From Clostridiales bacterium (GTDB lineage Bacteria > Bacillota > Clostridia > Lachnospirales > Cellulosilyticaceae), in NCBI GenBank assembly GCA_019418225.1, contig DYCF01000027.1, positions 1-63,511 on the forward strand: 63,511 nt of DNA, in the 5' to 3' direction. Under the pieces are notes generated by a model that searched no databases, was not told where the DNA came from, and saw only the letters and a program-made list of their open reading frames with translations. Positions 34,046 through 42,740 of the stretch are shown piece after piece. Position numbers and translations under genes: made by a program. Within the stretch, counting starts at the first letter, position 1; each line of letters opens with the position of its first letter.

Positions 34046-36490
34046 ATGAAACAAAATACAAGCAAAATAGAAGGTATGACCTGCTCTGCTTGTGCTAGCC
34101 GTATTGAAAGAGTGGTGAAAAAGCTAGAGGGGGTGGAAAGTGCTAATGTTAACTTTGCATCAGAGACATTAAATGTGACTTATGATGAAGAGAAGGTTGA
34201 TAAAGAGAAAATAACTGCAGCTATTGAGAAAGCTGGTTATAAGGTAAAAACACAAAGTAAATCCTATACATTTAATATTGAAGGGATGACCTGTTCAGCT
34301 TGTGCTAATCGTATTGAACGTGTTGTAGGAAAGATTCAAGGGGTAGAGCAAGGAAATGTTAACTTTGCCAGTGAGAAACTAAATGTAACAATAGATGAAA
34401 GTACAACAAATATTGGTCAGATTAAAGCAGCAGTTGGTAAGGCTGGATTTAAACTGGTTAGTACGGAGGAAAAGAAGGAAGAGGTCAAAAAGTATAGTGA
34501 AGACCAATTATTATTTTATCGCTTTATAGCTTCAATTGGTTTTACAGTACCACTTTTGATTATCAGCATGGGGCATATGATGGGAATGCCATTACCTCAT
34601 ATCATAGAACCAATGATGAATCCATTTAACTTTGCATTAGTACAACTTATTTTAACTGTGCCAGTTATGGTAGTAGGTTATAAATTTTACAAAGTTGGGT
34701 TTAAAAATCTTTTCCAGCTTAGTCCCAATATGGATTCATTAATTGCTATTGGTACATCAGCTGCTTTCTTATATAGCATTTATGGTATGGTACAAATTGC
34801 TAGAGGTGATGGCAGTTATGCAATGCATCTTTATTTTGAATCAGCAGCAACGATTCTAGCACTTATTACATTAGGTAAATATTTAGAAGCAAGATCAAAA
34901 GGCAAGACATCTGATGCTATTAAAAAGCTTATGGGCCTTGCACCTAAGGTAGCAACTGTTGTAAGAGAAGGCAAGGAACAAGTTATTCCAATTGAAGAGG
35001 TTTTAGTAGGCGATATTATCCTTGTAAAACCAGGCGAAAAACTTCCTGTAGATGGTGAAATTATAGAAGGAAGTACAGCTATTGATGAAGCCATGATTAC
35101 AGGTGAAAGTATTCCAGTAGAAAAAACAGTAGGAAGCCAGGTAGTAGGTGCAAGTATTAATAAAACCGGATTTATTAAATACAAAGCCACTAAGGTCGGT
35201 AAAGATACAGCTTTAGCACAGATTGTAAAGCTTGTAGAAGAAGCACAAGGTACAAAGGCGCCTATTGCAAAGATGGCAGATGTCATTGCAGCATACTTTG
35301 TACCAACGGTTATAGGTCTTGCCATACTTGCAGCAGTATTTTGGCTTATTATGGGGGAAACACCAGTCTTCGCACTAACCATTTTTATTGCAGTATTAGT
35401 CATTGCCTGCCCATGTGCTTTAGGGCTTGCTACACCAACGGCTATTATGGTTGGAACAGGTAAAGGCGCTGAAAATGGCGTGCTGATAAAAGGCGGTGAA
35501 GCTTTAGAGACAGCTCATAAAATTGATACAATAGTATTTGATAAAACAGGAACTTTAACAGAAGGTAAACCTAAAGTGACGGATATTGTCCTAGCAAAAA
35601 ATGGAGTGAATACGCATACAGAAGATGATATTTTATTACTGGCTGCAAGTAGTGAAAAAGGCTCTGAGCATCCACTTGGAGAAGCTATTATAAAAGCAGC
35701 AGAAGATAAAGGATTAGTACTTAAAAAACTAGAACACTTTAATGCCATCCCAGGACATGGAATTGAAGTGCAAATTGAGGGTAAAATAGTTTTACTTGGA
35801 AATAAAAAATTAATGGTTGAAAAACATATAAATCTTACAGAACTTGAAGAAGTTAGTGACAAATTAGCAGCAGAGGGTAAGACATCAATGTATATTGCAA
35901 TGGGCACAGAGCTTCTAGGGATTGTAGCAGTAGCAGATACTTTAAAGGCAAGCAGCAAAGAAGCGATTGAGACACTTCATGAGATGGGTATCAAAGTAGC
36001 CATGATTACAGGTGATAATAAAAGAACAGCAGATGCGATTGCTAAACAGGTAGGTATCGATATTGTACTAGCAGAAGTGCTTCCAGAAGATAAAGCAAAT
36101 GAAGTAAAACGTCTTCAGGATGAAGGCAAGAAGGTAGCTATGGTCGGGGATGGAATCAATGATGCACCCGCACTATCAAGAGCAGATATTGGTATTGCCA
36201 TTGGCTCTGGGACAGATGTAGCTATTGAATCAGCAGATATCGTTTTAATGCGTAGTGATTTAAAAGATGTGCCTACAGCCATCAAGCTTAGTAAAGCAAC
36301 GATTAGAAATATTAAGCAAAATTTATTCTGGGCATTTGGTTATAATGTATTAGGTATTCCAGTAGCTATGGGCGTGCTTCATCTCTTTGGCGGGCCACTC
36401 TTAAATCCAATGATTGCAGCAGCGGCTATGAGTTTAAGTTCAGTATCTGTACTTGCAAATGCATTGCGCCTTAGAAACTTTCGTGGTTAA
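34046..36490 (+). CDS. copA: Copper-exporting P1B-type ATPase
   Basis: An 814-aa Cu(I) export pump. Two N-terminal heavy-metal-associated domains carry GMTCSACAS (from residue 10) and GMTCSACAN (about residue 84). Eight membrane helices follow, with the CPC metal motif at residues 454-456 (ACPCALGLATP), the phosphorylation site DKTGTLT at 499-505, SEHPLG with the HP motif, and the hinge GDGINDAPAL at 701-710. It lies 25 nt behind csoR with AGAAGGAG and ahead of the chaperone gene copZ. It moves Cu(I) from cytoplasm to outside. Confidence 0.96.
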   Translation: MKQNTSKIEGMTCSACASRIERVVKKLEGVESANVNFASETLNVTYDEEKVDKEKITAAIEKAGYKVKTQSKSYTFNIEGMTCSACANRIERVVGKIQGVEQGNVNFASEKLNVTIDESTTNIGQIKAAVGKAGFKLVSTEEKKEEVKKYSEDQLLFYRFIASIGFTVPLLIISMGHMMGMPLPHIIEPMMNPFNFALVQLILTVPVMVVGYKFYKVGFKNLFQLSPNMDSLIAIGTSAAFLYSIYGMVQIARGDGSYAMHLYFESAATILALITLGKYLEARSKGKTSDAIKKLMGLAPKVATVVREGKEQVIPIEEVLVGDIILVKPGEKLPVDGEIIEGSTAIDEAMITGESIPVEKTVGSQVVGASINKTGFIKYKATKVGKDTALAQIVKLVEEAQGTKAPIAKMADVIAAYFVPTVIGLAILAAVFWLIMGETPVFALTIFIAVLVIACPCALGLATPTAIMVGTGKGAENGVLIKGGEALETAHKIDTIVFDKTGTLTEGKPKVTDIVLAKNGVNTHTEDDILLLAASSEKGSEHPLGEAIIKAAEDKGLVLKKLEHFNAIPGHGIEVQIEGKIVLLGNKKLMVEKHINLTELEEVSDKLAAEGKTSMYIAMGTELLGIVAVADTLKASSKEAIETLHEMGIKVAMITGDNKRTADAIAKQVGIDIVLAEVLPEDKANEVKRLQDEGKKVAMVGDGINDAPALSRADIGIAIGSGTDVAIESADIVLMRSDLKDVPTAIKLSKATIRNIKQNLFWAFGYNVLGIPVAMGVLHLFGGPLLNPMIAAAAMSLSSVSVLANALRLRNFRG

Positions 36491-36602
36491 ATCAAAGAAT
36501 GATGTATAGGGTATGCCTAGTTTATAGTGAAATTTAGTAGGTACTAATGTGACGTACTATATGTTAATAAGTATTTTAGATGAATAAAAGGAGGAATTGA
36601 TA

Positions 36603-36809
36603 ATGAAAAAGAAAATTATGATTGAAGGTATGAGTTGTGGACACTGCACAGGGAATGTAAAAGAAACGTTAACTGCATTTGCAACAGGTGAAGTGGAAGT
36701 AAGTTTAGAAGGGAAGTATGCGGTTGTAGAGACTGAGGCTACAGATGAAACTTTAAGAGAAGCTATTGATGATATTGGATTTGATGTAGTGGAAATTCTT
36801 AATTTATAA
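36603..36809 (+). CDS. copZ: Copper chaperone CopZ (HMA domain)
   Basis: A 68-aa heavy-metal-associated domain with GMSCGHCTGNV (Cys pair at residues 11 and 14), which would carry Cu(I) to CopA. The start at 36603 follows AAAGGAGG by 8 nt. It is 112 nt behind copA and followed by a perfect terminator, so it is the last gene of the copper operon, perhaps with its own weak promoter in the gap. Confidence 0.9.
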   Translation: MKKKIMIEGMSCGHCTGNVKETLTAFATGEVEVSLEGKYAVVETEATDETLREAIDDIGFDVVEILNL

Positions 36810-36846
36810 GAAGCAAGCGAATAAAGGACTTAAAATATTGTGAGTG

Positions 36847-36895
36847 AAAATAGGTATTTAGACTAAGAGATAAAAAGTCTAAATACCTATTTTTA
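36847..36895 (+). terminator. Intrinsic terminator
   Basis: AAAATAGGTATTTAGACT and AGTCTAAATACCTATTTT form a near-perfect 18-bp stem with a T-run, ending the copper operon. Confidence 0.93.
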
Positions 36896-37058
36896 AAGTT
36901 ATTTTTTATTAAGTGGAAAGATAATGTAGAAATAAAGATTGAATGGCAAATATAATTTATACAAAATAAAGTATAGAATTAAAGGCTATAGTTGTTTATG
37001 ATAGAAGAGGATGCTTACATTTGAGCATACAAATATAAGAGTTAAGGTGAGGAGAAAA

Positions 37059-37934
37059 ATGAATCAGAAATATAAAGGAATACTTTGTATTTTAGGTGCA
37101 GCATTTTGTTTTGCACTTATGAATGCTTTTGTAAGACTTTCAGGTGACTTGCCATCTATACAAAAGAGCTTTTTCCGTAATGTAGTTGCAATGATTTTTG
37201 CTTATATTATTTTAAGAAAGAATCATCAAGGATTTAGACCGACTAAGGGAAATTTAGGGCTACTTATTTTACGTTCAACCTGTGGAACTATTGGTATATT
37301 ATGTAATTTTTATGCAGTAGATCATTTAGTTCTTTCAGATGCATCTATGTTAAATAAGATGTCACCATTCTTTGCAATTATTTTTAGTTATTTATTTTTA
37401 AAGGAAAAAATCAACTTAGTACAAGGATTAGGTGTTATCGTTGCCTTTGTTGGCAGCTTATTTATCATTAAACCAAGTTTTAGTAATATGGCACTCGTAC
37501 CTTCTATTATAGGATTGATTGGTGGAATAGGTGCAGGGGCTGCATATACAGCTGTTAGAAGATTAGGGCAAAAAGGTGAAAAAGGACCGTTTATTGTATT
37601 CTTCTTTTCAGCCTTTTCGTGTCTAGTTACACTGCCTTATTTAATCTTTAATTTCCATCCAATGACGATGCTACAGTTTGGATTTTTAATGTTGGCAGGA
37701 CTTTCAGCAGCAGGCGGTCAATTTGCTATTACAGCAGCATATTGTTATGCACCGGCTAAGGAAATTTCTGTTTATGATTATTCACAAGTCGTATTTTCAG
37801 CTGTTCTTGGATTCTTTTTATTTGCACAGATTCCAGACGGATTTAGCATTTTAGGATATATTTTAATTTGTGGCATGGCAGTGCTTATGTTTTTATACAA
37901 TACTGGCAAGCTAAAAACAAGAAAACACACATAA
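37059..37934 (+). CDS. EamA/DMT family transporter
   Basis: A 291-aa membrane protein with ten helices in two EamA repeats (first to about residue 130, second from about 150). The N-terminal GILCILGAAFCFALMNAFVRL and KSFFRNVVAMIFA are typical of RhaT/EamA carriers that export amino acids or other metabolites. ATG at 37059 was preferred over 37011 because GTGAGGAG lies just upstream and because the added N terminus would be charged and unlike the family. It appears monocistronic; substrate unknown. Confidence 0.87.
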   Translation: MNQKYKGILCILGAAFCFALMNAFVRLSGDLPSIQKSFFRNVVAMIFAYIILRKNHQGFRPTKGNLGLLILRSTCGTIGILCNFYAVDHLVLSDASMLNKMSPFFAIIFSYLFLKEKINLVQGLGVIVAFVGSLFIIKPSFSNMALVPSIIGLIGGIGAGAAYTAVRRLGQKGEKGPFIVFFFSAFSCLVTLPYLIFNFHPMTMLQFGFLMLAGLSAAGGQFAITAAYCYAPAKEISVYDYSQVVFSAVLGFFLFAQIPDGFSILGYILICGMAVLMFLYNTGKLKTRKHT

Positions 37935-37992
37935 AAATCACTAAAATCCTCATAATAATAAGTAGAGGACTATTTATTTTTTGGAGGAAACT

Positions 37993-38205
37993 ATGTCACA
38001 ATTCGATGAAGCAGAAGATTTACCATTAGGCTTAATGATGCAACTTGGGCAAGATATGGATGCTATGAACTATTTTGCCACACTATCCGATGAGCAGAAA
38101 GAATACCTTGTAAGTTTTATAAGGGGAGCTGAGTCAGGTCCAGATGCAAGGGCTAGAGTTGAACAAGTAATGAATCAGCTTCATAATCACGAGGGGTTCT
38201 TCTAA
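37993..38205 (+). CDS. Small acidic hypothetical protein, 70 aa
   Basis: A short helical, acidic protein (DLPLGLMMQLGQDMDAMNYF, then SDEQKEYLVSFIRG). No known function. ATG at 37993 has GGAGG 5 nt upstream; the TTG at 37981 would overlap that RBS. Composition and RBS support a real gene. The large palindromic element copy C starts 27 nt after its stop codon. Confidence 0.75.
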   Translation: MSQFDEAEDLPLGLMMQLGQDMDAMNYFATLSDEQKEYLVSFIRGAESGPDARARVEQVMNQLHNHEGFF

Positions 38206-38231
38206 AAAAGAAAAAGAAAAAGAATTGGTCG

Positions 38232-38437
38232 CAAAATAAGTCGCTGGAGTACCCAGAGCCTACTAGCTACACTCTCCATAATCTGTGATGCGCTAAGTTT
38301 GTACTTTAAAGCAACGGTGGAAAACACACTTCGTTTGGACGTTCTATCTAAAAACGCTTTGAAGTACTTCCCTAAGAGTCTCAACAGATTATTCCGAAGG
38401 TAGCTTAATAGACTCTGGGTACTCCAGCTAGATTTTG
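38232..38437 (+). repeat. Large near-palindromic element, copy C
   Basis: Outer arms CAAAAT..GCTGGAGTACCCAGAG (38232) and CTCTGGGTACTCCAGC..ATTTTG (to 38437), followed inward by AATCTGTtGA-like pairing with TCAACAGATT and GTACTTTAAAGC with GCTTTGAAGTAC. The boxes ACTCTCC, AACGGTGGAAAAC, CTTCG, CTAAAAACG and TTCCGAAGGTAGC match copies A and B. It lies behind a small gene in the sense orientation, with GAAAAAGTTAATGA about 20 nt further on, as behind copy A. Confidence 0.85.
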
Positions 38438-38743
38438 GACAAGTCAGCGGGTAGAAAAGAAAAAGTTAATGAATTGATTTTGGCAAAGTTAATGAGTTAC
38501 TTTGAAGGAGGTAACTTGTTAGGTGAGGTTATTGAATATAATTTTAGGAGGTATTATGAGATGAAAATTTCATGATACCTCTTTATTAATTGAGATAACA
38601 GATAAATCATTTATAGATGTAAAGTATGCTTATGGATAAATAAAATAGTTAATTAACATTGCAAATTATTCTCATTTAAACTATAATAGCCCTAAATGGG
38701 CATGCCCTACTAGAATGATGAGACAAAATGGAGATATAATTCG
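38438..38743 (+). other. Intergenic region after element C
   Basis: 306 nt without a supported gene. It contains two copies of AAAGTTAATGA (38462 and 38485), the second running into GTTACTTTGAA as in the 29-nt motif, and a hairpin GAGGTAT/ATACCTC at 38551-38581 with a weak T-rich tail. A 19-codon TTG-start frame at 38516 with AAGGAGG upstream exists but is not convincing. Confidence 0.5.
38487..38506 (+). repeat. Terminator-proximal motif, partial copy
   Basis: AGTTAATGAGTTACTTTGAA matches the first 20 positions of the 29-nt motif at 8428 with two changes. The A-rich second half is replaced by GGAGGTAAC. Confidence 0.5.
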
Positions 38744-39340
38744 ATGCGCATATATAAAAAATTATTATTAATGAGTGTATTATGCTTAGCAATTACTGGG
38801 TGCGGTAATAATGAAACAAGTAATAATGAAACAAGTAAAAAAGAAGAAATCGCACAAGATACTGTGATACAAGAAGAAGTAAGCACAGAAGAGAGTATAG
38901 ATGAGGCAGTAGCAGATAATGCAGACAAACAGGTAGCGGACATAACTACAGAGGCGACGGATAAGGAATATGTTCATGATGCGGGCTATACAGAACTTAT
39001 TCATGATGGATTTGCTATGTATTTTCAGGAGCTTATGGAGACGATTTATAGCCGCGTCAATTATAGTGAACTGGGCACCCCAGTAGAAGAGATTACCCCT
39101 ATGAATGAACAGGTGATGATTCAGGTAGAAGAAATGACAACGGGACTTAATCCTATTCAGGATGGAGAAATTTTAGGAATCATTAAAGAAGCACGCGAAT
39201 TATTTGATCAAACCAATAATATAGTGAAAGAAAAGAAATATGAACGCTTAAGCAGTTTAGATGAAGTAGGTCAAGAGATTTATAATGAATATTATGAGTG
39301 GCTTATAGAAGCAGCAGCACATCATAAGCATGACCATTGA
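38744..39340 (+). CDS. Hypothetical lipoprotein
   Basis: A 198-aa lipoprotein. The signal peptide ends in the lipobox AITGC with the lipidated Cys at residue 20, followed by an Asn/Ser/Thr/Glu-rich linker (residues 21-80) that contains a short repeat (NNETSNNETSK). The mature domain (about 85-190) is helical and ends in HHKHDH, which could bind metal. No family recognised. It is placed 106 nt upstream of a membrane-anchored HD protein; they may be functionally linked but no operon proof is visible. Confidence 0.78.
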   Translation: MRIYKKLLLMSVLCLAITGCGNNETSNNETSKKEEIAQDTVIQEEVSTEESIDEAVADNADKQVADITTEATDKEYVHDAGYTELIHDGFAMYFQELMETIYSRVNYSELGTPVEEITPMNEQVMIQVEEMTTGLNPIQDGEILGIIKEARELFDQTNNIVKEKKYERLSSLDEVGQEIYNEYYEWLIEAAAHHKHDH

Positions 39341-39445
39341 TAGCTTTAAGATTAATTTAAGGTAAGTGTAGTAGGCTAGGTAGATAAAAAAAAACTGACG
39401 ATTCTTAGGTAATCTACAGGAAGTTAGCTTAAAGAGGAGGGCGTA

Positions 39446-40144
39446 ATGAAAAAGGGTATAATTGCAGGAGGACTTTTAGTCATTATAGTGGCAGTATTGA
39501 TTTTTCATAATAAGCTTACATCTTCTGTAACAACGCAGGAAATATCTATGGATGGACATAGCGTTGTTTCACTTATGGCAAGTCGTTATGAATTAGACGA
39601 AGCAAAGACAAGGGAATTAGAAAATATATTAAGCCAATTAGATTTATTAATTCAGCAAAGCTTTGATGAAGCAGTCGCTAATAATGAAGCAAGTTTGGCA
39701 CTCGTAAAGACGCGTATGGCACATATGCAACGCGTTAGCACTCTGGCATTTCAGTTGATGGTGGCTTATGAACAGTCATCAGGGACAAGCTTTACCTTGG
39801 AGCAAGCTGAGGACTTAGTACTTGCAGGATACTTACATGATATTCGCAAATATGCAGAAGGCAATCATGCTAAACAAGGTGAAAAATATGTAGTAGCTAA
39901 TGTTCCTTCGTATATTACGATAGCTGAAGATAGGTTGACACGCATAGGGAAGCTTATTAAATATCATAGTGATGCTTTAAGCGATAAACAGCGTGCTAAA
40001 TTAGGTGAGGATGCTATTTTAGAAGAGCTTTTACAAGATGCAGATACGGCAGATAAAATTCTAAATCGCGGGCAAGATGCGGAAGAGAATATTACAACGC
40101 TAAATCTACAAAGCTCTGTAGATTTAGTAGAACAGTATCAATAA
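39446..40144 (+). CDS. Membrane-anchored HD-domain protein
   Basis: A 232-aa protein with an N-terminal helix (residues 4-22) and an HD-type domain from about residue 110: LAGYLHDIRKYAEGNHAKQGEKY contains the His-Asp pair, IKYHSD provides another His, and LLQDADTADKI the final Asp. This spacing is that of metal-dependent phosphohydrolases (nucleotide or phosphoester substrates). The signal-anchor suggests the domain may face outside, which is odd for a nucleotide hydrolase. RBS GAGGAGGG. Followed by a terminator. Confidence 0.8.
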   Translation: MKKGIIAGGLLVIIVAVLIFHNKLTSSVTTQEISMDGHSVVSLMASRYELDEAKTRELENILSQLDLLIQQSFDEAVANNEASLALVKTRMAHMQRVSTLAFQLMVAYEQSSGTSFTLEQAEDLVLAGYLHDIRKYAEGNHAKQGEKYVVANVPSYITIAEDRLTRIGKLIKYHSDALSDKQRAKLGEDAILEELLQDADTADKILNRGQDAEENITTLNLQSSVDLVEQYQ

Positions 40145-40150
40145 ATAAAA

Positions 40151-40217
40151 AAGTTACTTTGAAAACACAAAAGCTGCTATGGAACTAATCAAATAGTTTC
40201 ATAGCAGCTTCTTTTAT
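40151..40217 (+). terminator. Terminator preceded by the recurrent TTACTTTGAAAA motif
   Basis: AAGTTACTTTGAAAACACAAAA (40151-40172, split in two parts here: AAGTTACTTTGAAAA and CACAAAA) leads straight into the stem AAGCTGCTATG..AACTA / TAGTT..CATAGCAGCTT with a T-run. The same motif precedes the terminators at 8457 and, on the other strand, 60675. It also serves the converging GNAT gene. Confidence 0.88.
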
Positions 40218-40768
40218 TTTAGAGACTTAGCAAGGACATAGCGCCTTAGTCCACCATATTTAAGCTTATCCGCCTTTATTTCATAGCCTAACTTTAAAAA
40301 GTTATTAACGCTAAAGGGGTTAAAAGGAGAAGCTGTAGCACATAACATAGAAGTATTTGTTTCTCGTGCAATATCTTCAATCAAATGACACATGATATAT
40401 TGCAGGTTATTACCTCTATAATCCGGTTTCACAAGGACTGTATCAATTTGTCCTATATTTAGAAGTGATTCACCTTCAATACCTATGTCATAACCATAGT
40501 TAGAGTCGTTATAGCCTTCTTTTAAATAAATGACTAAAGAAATAAGTTCCTGAGAAGGTGTAACATAGCCTAAGATAACACTACCATTTTTAAAGTGATG
40601 TAGAAGATCGTCTCTCGTTGAAGCTAGATAAATCTGTTTATCTTCTATAAGATTTATAACTTCATTTTGTAAGTTTAAAATCTCATCAATATTTTCAGCT
40701 GTTAATACCTGCAATGTAAGTGTTACTAAAGAGCCATCCTTTTTGCGTGCTTCTAATGTATGCTGCAT
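40214..40768 (-). CDS. GNAT family N-acetyltransferase
   Basis: A 184-aa predicted acetyltransferase. The GNAT core is at about residues 75-160: SLVIYLKEGYND (strand 4), IDTVLVKPDYRGNNLQYIMCHLIEDIA (acetyl-CoA loop, with RGNNLQ instead of the usual RGxGIG/A) and FLKLGYEIKADKLKYGG at the end. The acceptor is unknown. Its start is supported by CAGGAGG on the minus strand. Transcribed convergently with the HD protein and sharing its terminator. Confidence 0.85.
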   Translation of the reverse strand: MQHTLEARKKDGSLVTLTLQVLTAENIDEILNLQNEVINLIEDKQIYLASTRDDLLHHFKNGSVILGYVTPSQELISLVIYLKEGYNDSNYGYDIGIEGESLLNIGQIDTVLVKPDYRGNNLQYIMCHLIEDIARETNTSMLCATASPFNPFSVNNFLKLGYEIKADKLKYGGLRRYVLAKSLK

Positions 40769-40910
40769 AGGTTATCCTCCTGTTTATGTTTTTACTTTTT
40801 CATTATAAACAGGAGTGCTAAGAGAGGCAATGTTAATTTGAAACAGATGAATCTTACTGCTTTAGGTTTTTCATAAAGTCTCTTAAATGAAAAATATGAT
40901 AGAAATTTAA

Positions 40911-40950
40911 AAGAAGGACCTAAGAAATAGTTATCTTAGATCCTTCTTTT
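40911..40950. terminator. Orphan hairpin terminator
   Basis: AAGAAGGA..CTAAGA and TCTTAG..TCCTTCTT form a long stem with a T-run. No plus-strand gene precedes it, so it ends an unseen transcript or shields the GNAT promoter from the right. Confidence 0.65.
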
Positions 40951-41123
40951 ATTTGGTGGTTGGTTGTTATGAAATGACTAAGTCATTTGGTTGGTGGTTG
41001 AATGACTATAATCATTATGTTTTAAATATTATGAATATCTATAATATCAGCTTGAAAGCTGTAGAGATGTCGCAATATCTTTTGCTCGAGTAATAGGATA
41101 TTACAAAATGGATGGAAATAAAT

Positions 41124-41137
41124 ATGACAAATGTCAT
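41124..41137. promoter_or_regulatory. Palindrome, possible Crp/Fnr-type site
   Basis: ATGACA-AA-TGTCAT is a perfect 14-bp dyad about 65 nt upstream of the TATAAT of the YeiL-like gene. Position and shape suit an autoregulatory or activator site, but the sequence is not the classical Crp or Fnr consensus. Confidence 0.45.
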
Positions 41138-41266
41138 GTTCTAGAAAAAATATGAGATATAAAATAATAAAGTAACAAAAATTACATAGATAAAGTGTAT
41201 AATTAATATTTAAAAATGGTCACGCTATCAAAGAAGGTAAAATAAAAAAGGATGAGTATATAAAAG

Positions 41267-41938
41267 ATGATACAAATAGAAGATAAAGCCCTAGTAGAAA
41301 TGAAGGGGAAACAAATAGAAGGGCTTCCTAGATTTGCATTAGAAAATGCTAAATATATACAATTTAAAAAAGGAGAATATCTATGTAGAGAGGAAGAGAA
41401 AATAGAATATTTATTATTTATTCTTTCAGGAAAAGCCAAAATAAGCATTACGGCAGCTAATGGTAAAACACTACTTCTTAACTTTTATAGAAAAGGCCAA
41501 GTTTTAGGTGATGTAGAAATTATGCTCGTTGAAAGTTTAGGAACAGCCAATGTCATAGCTGTTACAGAAGTTGAATGTATAGGGGTACCCGCAGCATATT
41601 GCAAAGACGTTTTAAGCACTAATATTGAATTTATGAATTTTATCGCAGCGACACTAGCCAAGAAGTTAGACCGCAGCTCTAGATATAGTGCAATGAATAT
41701 ACTTTATACTTTAGAAAATCGTTTGTGTGCCTATATTGTTTCAACACATGAAAATGGTGAGTTTCAAGAAAATCTAACAGAATTAGCGGAGCTGCTAGGA
41801 ACAAGCTATCGCCACCTTCTTAGAACAATGCAAGAACTTTGTGAAGAGGGGATTTTAGAAAGATGTTCTAGAACAAAATATAAAATTCAAGATTTAACTG
41901 CACTTAGAGATAAGGCAGAAGATTGCTTTGTGATTTAA
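41267..41938 (+). CDS. Crp/Fnr family regulator, YeiL-like
   Basis: A 223-aa regulator with a cyclic-nucleotide-binding-fold N domain (residues about 20-135; FKKGEYLCREEEKIEYLLFILSG, GQVLGDVEIM) and a C-terminal winged helix (LTELAELLGTSYRHLLRTMQEL, residues about 165-187). The order and the GTSYRHLLR recognition helix resemble YeiL. The cAMP-contact residues of true Crp (RxE/RS) are not evident; a cysteine in EYLCREEE may matter for redox sensing as proposed for YeiL. The RBS is weak (AAAAGG at distance). Confidence 0.85.
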   Translation: MIQIEDKALVEMKGKQIEGLPRFALENAKYIQFKKGEYLCREEEKIEYLLFILSGKAKISITAANGKTLLLNFYRKGQVLGDVEIMLVESLGTANVIAVTEVECIGVPAAYCKDVLSTNIEFMNFIAATLAKKLDRSSRYSAMNILYTLENRLCAYIVSTHENGEFQENLTELAELLGTSYRHLLRTMQELCEEGILERCSRTKYKIQDLTALRDKAEDCFVI

Positions 41939-42047
41939 TAGAAGGAAGAAGTGTAAATACTTGAATTCATAAGTTAAAAAGCTTATCATAGAAATAAATA
42001 TGAGTTATAAATGTGAAGTCTAAATAGAATAATAAGGGAGTGAATAA

Positions 42048-42701
42048 ATGGGACGAAATAGACAGGAATATAGTTATATGCCAGAGACTAGTGGGCCTTC
42101 ATGGATTGCTATTATTATCATGATGTGTGTTTTTTGGCCTATAGGGGTGTATTTGCTATACAAGAGATTAAAGGTAGATCGTAAGGCAGCCATGAGATCT
42201 GGGAAAGCCTTAAATATTTGGGGAATTATTTTAATTGTAATAGGTGGTTGTGCATTTTTAGGAGGCATAGCAGATGTTGATAGTGAAACAGTAGTTGGTG
42301 CAGTATTTTTCTTAATACTAGGTATAGTTTTAAAGAGGATGGCAACTAAAAATAAAAAACAAGCCATGCGCGTGAGACAATATATTGCCTTAATTATTAA
42401 TCAACATATTACTTCTTTAGATGAACTTTCACGTGCTACAGGATGTACATATAATGTGGTATGTGATGATTTAAATATGATGATTGAAAAAGGTTACTTG
42501 CCAGGGGCATATTTAAATCTATCTCTTAGAAGAATTATGTTACCAGGTCAGCAAGCACCAGTATATAGACAAAATAATATGGGACAAAGGGCCCAAGCTA
42601 GAACAAAGGTGATAAAATGTAAAGGCTGTGGTGCAGAAATGATTGTAGCAGAAGGTACTATTCGAAAATGCGAGTATTGTGGTACACCGCTTCAAGGATA
42701 A
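42048..42701 (+). CDS. Membrane protein with winged-helix-like and zinc-ribbon domains
   Basis: A 217-aa protein. Three hydrophobic segments (about residues 17-39, 53-75, 85-102) are followed by a helical segment (QYIALIINQHITSLDELSRA, CTYNVVCDDLNMMIEKGYLPG) that looks like a winged-helix or PCI-type domain, and a C-terminal zinc ribbon CKGCG..CEYCG. Such proteins are widespread in Clostridia with no assigned role. RBS AAGGGAG. The next gene is 39 nt downstream. Confidence 0.78.
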   Translation: MGRNRQEYSYMPETSGPSWIAIIIMMCVFWPIGVYLLYKRLKVDRKAAMRSGKALNIWGIILIVIGGCAFLGGIADVDSETVVGAVFFLILGIVLKRMATKNKKQAMRVRQYIALIINQHITSLDELSRATGCTYNVVCDDLNMMIEKGYLPGAYLNLSLRRIMLPGQQAPVYRQNNMGQRAQARTKVIKCKGCGAEMIVAEGTIRKCEYCGTPLQG

Positions 42702-42740
42702 ATTGTATTACTAGACTATAATAAGCAGGAGTGAGAAGAA

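Larger units (their letters stand above)
40769..41266. other. Intergenic region between GNAT and the YeiL-like regulator
   Basis: 498 nt with no supported gene. It holds a perfect-stem hairpin at 40911-40950 and a GT-rich stretch of near repeats (TGGTGGTTGG at 40954 and 40995). A palindrome lies at 41124-41137, and TATAAT at 41198-41203 without a good -35 is the likely start region of the downstream regulator. Confidence 0.5.

Noticed and set aside
34831..35403. Long minus-strand reading frame inside copA
   Set aside because: It is the complement of conserved copA domains, has no RBS and has unlikely composition; similar antisense frames inside the MATE, codB and ABC genes were dropped for the same reason.
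38516..38575. 19-codon TTG-start reading frame with AAGGAGG upstream
   Set aside because: Very short, the RBS overlaps a recurrent non-coding motif, and the frame runs into a hairpin; no support for translation.
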